Source of the DNA: DATKPE01 sp033854175
Lineage (GTDB): Bacteria; Bacteroidota; Ignavibacteria; UBA10030; SZUA-254
Direction of reading: 5' to 3'
Assembly (NCBI GenBank): GCA_033854175.1
Contig: JAWOKN010000169.1
Coordinates: 1-18,951, forward strand
DNA: 18,951 bases
The notes beneath the pieces were generated by a model. The model searched no databases. It saw only the letters and a list, made by a program, of their open reading frames with translations, and was not told the origin of the DNA. Both the position numbers and the translations under genes were made by a program. Of the stretch, positions 16,001 through 18,951 are shown piece by piece; the stretch's first letter is position 1; each line of letters begins with the position of its first letter.

Positions 16001-18569
16001 AATCTACAACATCAACACGGCCAAATACCTGATCTGGCTGGACATGACCAAGGGGCTCAAATACGGGCATCCCTGCATGTTCATCCTTTTGGACAAGAAC
16101 ACCGGTCTTACTGACACAATTCCGGCCGACTGGTGGCCTGTGATCCACGGGACATATGATCCGCCGGACCAGTGGACGCAGGTTTACTCGTCGTGGGATG
16201 AGCGTGTAAATTCGCCCGACACGATAAGTGGAAGCGACTACGCGCACATGAGTGCCGCGCTCGCAAAATCCGCATCCCGGCCGGCAAAGACCGGAGGTCC
16301 CAGGCTGGCGGCCTCCGCGACCGGTACCGCAGCGATCCTGATCGGCGGGAAGGCGAGCGGAACCGACTCATTACTTCAGGAAAACGACCTCGATTCCGTC
16401 GAATTCGCACTGACCAACAGCATCCCGCCGGCGGTAAGCCCGGAGAACGTCTACAGGCAGAACAACTGCACCTATGACTCACTCGTGTCGTTCGTGGATC
16501 AGGTCAGCGACATCGACACCATCTACCTCTACATTTCCGCCCCCGGAGACAGCTCGGTGAGTCACACCGGCATCCTGCTGAACAAGTCGATATTTCCGTT
16601 TTACGAGTGGATGGTCTACCACGACCTGGCCAATCTCCTCTTCGACTATCTGCAACCGAAGCGGCTCAACGTACTCATCGACGCATCCTACTCCGGCAAG
16701 GCCATCGGGGAATTCATGAGATCATACGAACCCGTGACGAACGTCGTCACATCGACGAACCTCTTCCTCTGGGCGACCGATCTCCGGCCGGAGGACACGC
16801 TGAGCCGTTACACCGGCAACTGGGCGGCAACGCAGGCCGGGATGACGATGTATCCCTCGGTCACGAGCCGCTGGAATCCGCTCAATGATTCGGTGCGGTC
16901 CCGGTACAACGACCTCAACGTCTATCAGCGGCCCATGGACAGTACAAACGCGGCTCAGTGTTCGTTCGACCCCGACACGCTGAAATTCGCCGAGACGCCG
17001 ATCAGGGGGGAGGATTCCCTCTACCTGACGATCAGGAACGCCGGCTGGATCGATCTCCGGATCGACAGCATGAAGATATCCGACAGCGCGTATGCCATAC
17101 TCGGGGACGACACGGCTCAGATAGCACGGAACGACACGCGCTCGTTCAAGTTCAAGTTCAAGCCGGTGAAGGGAGGGCAATACGACGCCGGGCTCAACAT
17201 CTATCACAACGGGGATTTTTCACCCGATTTCATACCGCTTTCGGGGACGGGGCTCTCGTTTGCCGATTCGGTGCAATACAGGACATTCACGCAGATCGAC
17301 TTCACGGCCAAGGCGCTGAAGGTGAAACCCGACAAGGTCAAGTTTGCGCTCGACCTCACCAACCACACCGGCAGCACCATGACCGAGGTCCTGGTAGAAT
17401 TCCCCTTCCGGACCAGAATCGACAGCGTGGTGGGATATCTGACCGCATTCGACTCAGGCACAACGGCGAAGAAATGGCTGTTCCACGGCGGGACCCCGGT
17501 TCCGGACGGTCAGACCGTGCACATCTACGGAGCCGGTTTAAAAGGAATGGTCATGAAAGTCACCTACACCTGGAAATACAACGGGGTGGCATGCAGATAC
17601 TGCAAGACCAGCAGGTACAACCAGTTCTATCAGGTACTCCAATACCCGATGCCGAACGCCGGGAATCTGCGGGACCTCGTGATGGCGTATCTCTATCTCA
17701 ATCCCAATCCGAAGCCGGGATTATACCTCGGGATACCGCAGCTCACAAGGGCGGATGCCAAGCTCTACGGTTGGATCCGGATACCGCGGACGTCGATCAT
17801 GCGGAACTTCTTTGTCCAGTCGGGAACCTCGTCGGCCTACACCTTCCATGGAGAAAAGGCCTCTCTGAGCCACAAGAATTACTCCAATCCGCTGGCGGGA
17901 AAGCTCGCGGCGTTGAAACTCTCCATCGTTGCGAGCAGGCAGAAGTGGACGCAGCAGGGATTCGGGGAGCTCATCTACCAGGATGCGGCCGGAAATCCGC
18001 TCAACGGGCTTACGATCACTCAGCTAGCCGCACGTGCGGATTCATTCCTGACCTACCCGTCCCATTTCGATCCGTCGCTACTGACGGTTCTGGACACGAC
18101 CATCAACAGAATCGACACCACGTTTGCGGGTCCTCTGGACACCGTATCGTTCTACAGCGCGCTTCTCTTCAAGGGAGTCAAGGCGCCGCGGGACGTCCCT
18201 TACATCGTCGCCAGGAGCGCCTACGCACCTCCGCCGGATGAAGGATGGGCGCACGCAGAAGTGCCGCAGCAATTCGTTCTCTACCAGTGTTATCCGAACC
18301 CGTTCAATCCCTCGACGACGATCAGGTTCGATCTGCCTGAAGAGGCGTTCATCACGCTGAAGGTCTACAACGTCCTTGGCCAGGAAGTGGCGGTGCTGTC
18401 TGATCACGAGATCATGGAGGCCGGACAGCAGCGCGTCACATTCACTGCTGCGCACCTGGCCTCCGGCGTCTACTTCTACAGGATGACGGTCGCACCGGTC
18501 TCCGCGGATGAATACGGATCAGGCGGTCAGGTGGTCGTACAGACGCGGAAGATGATCCTTTTGAAATAG
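13098..18569 (+). CDS. Giant multidomain T9SS surface protein with a caspase-fold module lacking catalytic residues
   Basis: This 1823-residue secreted protein starts at the ATG 13098-13100, after AAGGAG, and opens with a signal peptide (about 1-25). Two Ig-like repeats of 87 residues lie at about 34-207, each with a Cys pair (34/108, 121/195). A Gly/Asn-rich region (about 225-620; VVYGDIINNGSSVI, MAGSTAQTISGTI) suggests a beta-solenoid. Prealbumin-like modules lie at about 683-782 and 802-897; the second (GTKFADVNDNGTLDAGD) resembles SdrD B domains. A segment at 975-1020 (LIWLDMTKG, DWWPVIHG) leads into a caspase-like domain (about 1076-1250): AAILIGG, IYLYISAPGD and NVLIDASYSG. The usual GHG His is Pro1149 and the usual catalytic Cys is Ser1197, so it should be inactive. 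An ASH/choice-of-anchor-D-like domain (1288-1386), an unassigned region (with CRYC at 1499-1502) and the T9SS sorting domain (1722-1823, YPNPFNPSTTIRFDLP) follow. It is probably anchored at the outer surface; the role is unknown. Confidence 0.88.
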   Translation: MKTTIYRFIALVIIVAAAAAVPARGDMPPAPTDCPTITVGPPAPDGALNIPYSHTFTATGSSYRITFSYTGGSLPAGLYLTSDGLLSGVPVYAGEYTFIIIATDSVGCTGILPDTVMITTCPVVTMTPAALKGGFINRPYADTVRASGGTAPYTYSESGPLPAGITFTPDGVFSGTASTGGTFQIIVTATDNYGCPGDMSYTLLIASPATFRVAATGLPVMSWDSAGTWVIESGISLTGFPDTRYDSTILDNKYLPGSYTIVAGVSKPDTTGYLQIGYAGNANTIRLLIPSWGDSTSKRLVVGDSLAGNYDLVIHQGGLMDVEARWSGSYAVDMSGYHAPDSIRIHAGGKLYWASPGYTNIMFNLNRGFDGDYGTVELDVPPNFTDFNWGNNYVYPNLVLSNTRGAPLYYPYGSGRGIVKGNLIINPGVSDSLTTGGAGAIVVYGDIINNGSSVIDQSQLVMAGSTAQTISGTIPLRLKGGIAIANPAGVTLQNNLLVEGGTVQTSGTIAALSIPAAGVLTTGASVIYLNPAGSMNEGTNPVQGSVSATRNAGTATESFGSIGYEITAAIPPGTTSVFRKTGIASTGNGHQSILRYYDVTPAVNSGLNASIGFSYAPGELNGITESNLTLQTSTDGGVNWAGQAGVVNTGLHKITAAGVPQVQYRWTAADLNATLSPGHALVLRKFADLDGNPATQGDQSLKQWKLSLYRDSVSPQTLIITGNPVSGALSVPNLPPGLYVALEEDSAGWIHLGVNHHGTTAGSYLITGNIRTDTILFAEYQPSSSDTMDFINFLNQFFPSSISGTKFADVNDNGTLDAGDLPLPGWMIYLGTDPLHAIDSVRTDSLGHYTFPSVPFGSYTLSEEQRAHYVQTYPPFPFYNVTVEGTGVPITHIDFGNYIHITADSVKPFIKPLIAQLQGIYGLAKPPAGLFYRYSGLQNPKQSGAMKTETDDGAFPPGSVIRTLDSATIYNINTAKYLIWLDMTKGLKYGHPCMFILLDKNTGLTDTIPADWWPVIHGTYDPPDQWTQVYSSWDERVNSPDTISGSDYAHMSAALAKSASRPAKTGGPRLAASATGTAAILIGGKASGTDSLLQENDLDSVEFALTNSIPPAVSPENVYRQNNCTYDSLVSFVDQVSDIDTIYLYISAPGDSSVSHTGILLNKSIFPFYEWMVYHDLANLLFDYLQPKRLNVLIDASYSGKAIGEFMRSYEPVTNVVTSTNLFLWATDLRPEDTLSRYTGNWAATQAGMTMYPSVTSRWNPLNDSVRSRYNDLNVYQRPMDSTNAAQCSFDPDTLKFAETPIRGEDSLYLTIRNAGWIDLRIDSMKISDSAYAILGDDTAQIARNDTRSFKFKFKPVKGGQYDAGLNIYHNGDFSPDFIPLSGTGLSFADSVQYRTFTQIDFTAKALKVKPDKVKFALDLTNHTGSTMTEVLVEFPFRTRIDSVVGYLTAFDSGTTAKKWLFHGGTPVPDGQTVHIYGAGLKGMVMKVTYTWKYNGVACRYCKTSRYNQFYQVLQYPMPNAGNLRDLVMAYLYLNPNPKPGLYLGIPQLTRADAKLYGWIRIPRTSIMRNFFVQSGTSSAYTFHGEKASLSHKNYSNPLAGKLAALKLSIVASRQKWTQQGFGELIYQDAAGNPLNGLTITQLAARADSFLTYPSHFDPSLLTVLDTTINRIDTTFAGPLDTVSFYSALLFKGVKAPRDVPYIVARSAYAPPPDEGWAHAEVPQQFVLYQCYPNPFNPSTTIRFDLPEEAFITLKVYNVLGQEVAVLSDHEIMEAGQQRVTFTAAHLASGVYFYRMTVAPVSADEYGSGGQVVVQTRKMILLK

Positions 18570-18591
18570 CAGCAACAATCGTCAACAATAC

Positions 18592-18622
18592 GAAACCCCG
18601 ATCATGTCAAGGTCGGGGTTTC
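18592..18622. terminator. Hairpin between convergent genes; probable terminator
   Basis: GAAACCCCGA (18592-18601) and TCGGGGTTTC (18613-18622) form a perfect 10-bp stem with an 11-nt loop, 23 bp after the stop of the large gene. The tail on the plus strand, ATGTTTAT, is only modestly T-rich. Because the gene on the right is transcribed towards it, the same stem could serve both directions. Confidence 0.6.
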
Positions 18623-18758
18623 ATGTTTATATCCAGATCCACGGAGAGACACTGCGAAATCCTCCCTGCGAGCCATGGCCCGACGACTCACCGGGCACAC
18701 ATTTTTCCGCCGGGCATCATCCACGGCAGGCGTTTTCCAGAAGGATTAATATTCATCA

Positions 18759-18951
18759 TCAATGTTCAACCACCGGATGGCGTCCGGGCGGGTCTGAGAA
18801 TCCATTTTTCGATTCCCGTGAAATCAGCACGAGCAACGAAACGGCCAGGATGAGTGCCGGGCCGGTAAAATAGCGGGTGGCCGCCAGCGGGAAAAGAAGC
18901 ATATGGACCGCTGCAGAGAGAAGTGCGATAAGCATTAACTGAACGGGAGGC
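18759..18951 (-). CDS. C-terminal end of a hydrophobic membrane protein (cut by window edge)
   Basis: Read on the minus strand from the right edge, an open frame of 63 codons ends at TGA (18759-18761). It begins with PPVQLMLIALLSAAVHMLL and continues with a short polar turn (ATRYFTGP), a second hydrophobic helix (ALILAVSLLVLISRE) and a polar tail ending HPVVEH. Two closely spaced membrane helices near the C terminus, with an RYxxxP motif between them, resemble the ends of GT-C type membrane glycosyltransferases (family 39 and relatives), but this is a weak guess. The codons favour G/C at the third position as in the neighbours. It is convergent with the large surface-protein gene. The 189-bp gap between them holds the shared hairpin and nothing else recognised. 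Confidence 0.6.
   Translation of the reverse strand, partial: PPVQLMLIALLSAAVHMLLFPLAATRYFTGPALILAVSLLVLISRESKNGFSDPPGRHPVVEH

Overview
The window looks like a chromosomal piece of a bacterium from the Bacteroidota/Ignavibacteriota (FCB) group, of moderately high GC. Two lines of evidence point there. Two secreted proteins end in a type IX secretion (T9SS) type A sorting domain with the YPNPFNP signature typical of Ignavibacteria and relatives. A complete moxR-bat gene island of the kind common in Bacteroidota is also present. No tRNA, rRNA, CRISPR array, transposase or phage gene was seen.

Left edge (1-2775): the first 61 codons of a dTDP-glucose 4,6-dehydratase (rmlB), on the minus strand and cut by the window edge. 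Next, also on the minus strand, is a lipoprotein of about 664 residues with Ig/FN3-like domains followed by seven propeller-like repeats.

Centre (2776-10918, minus strand, read right to left): one tightly packed operon, moxR - DUF58 - BatD-like membrane protein - batA - batB - batC - batD - batE. Most junctions overlap by a few bases or are 1-3 bases apart, so translation is probably coupled. The set contains a MoxR AAA+ ATPase, three von Willebrand A proteins with intact MIDAS residues, two BatD-type single-pass proteins and two TPR proteins. Together these look like a MoxR-driven, membrane-anchored assembly or stress machine facing the periplasm.

Right part (10919-18951): a 684-bp intergenic region holds a GC-rich stretch dense in hairpins (about 11206-11474) and a sigma70-like promoter. 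Then come two plus-strand genes for T9SS cargo: a 292-residue protein and a 1823-residue multidomain surface protein. They are separated by two hairpins, a G9 tract, a near-consensus promoter and a leader of about 360 nt. The large protein carries two Ig-like repeats, a probable beta-solenoid, two prealbumin-like modules, an ASH/choice-of-anchor-D-like domain and, most notably, a caspase-fold domain in which both catalytic positions appear replaced (His to Pro, Cys to Ser). At the right edge a convergent minus-strand reading frame encodes the C-terminal end of a hydrophobic membrane protein.

The most novel items are the apparent pseudo-caspase module in a T9SS cargo protein and the unexplained structured intergenic region. 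Domain assignments were made by eye from sequence motifs, without database searches.
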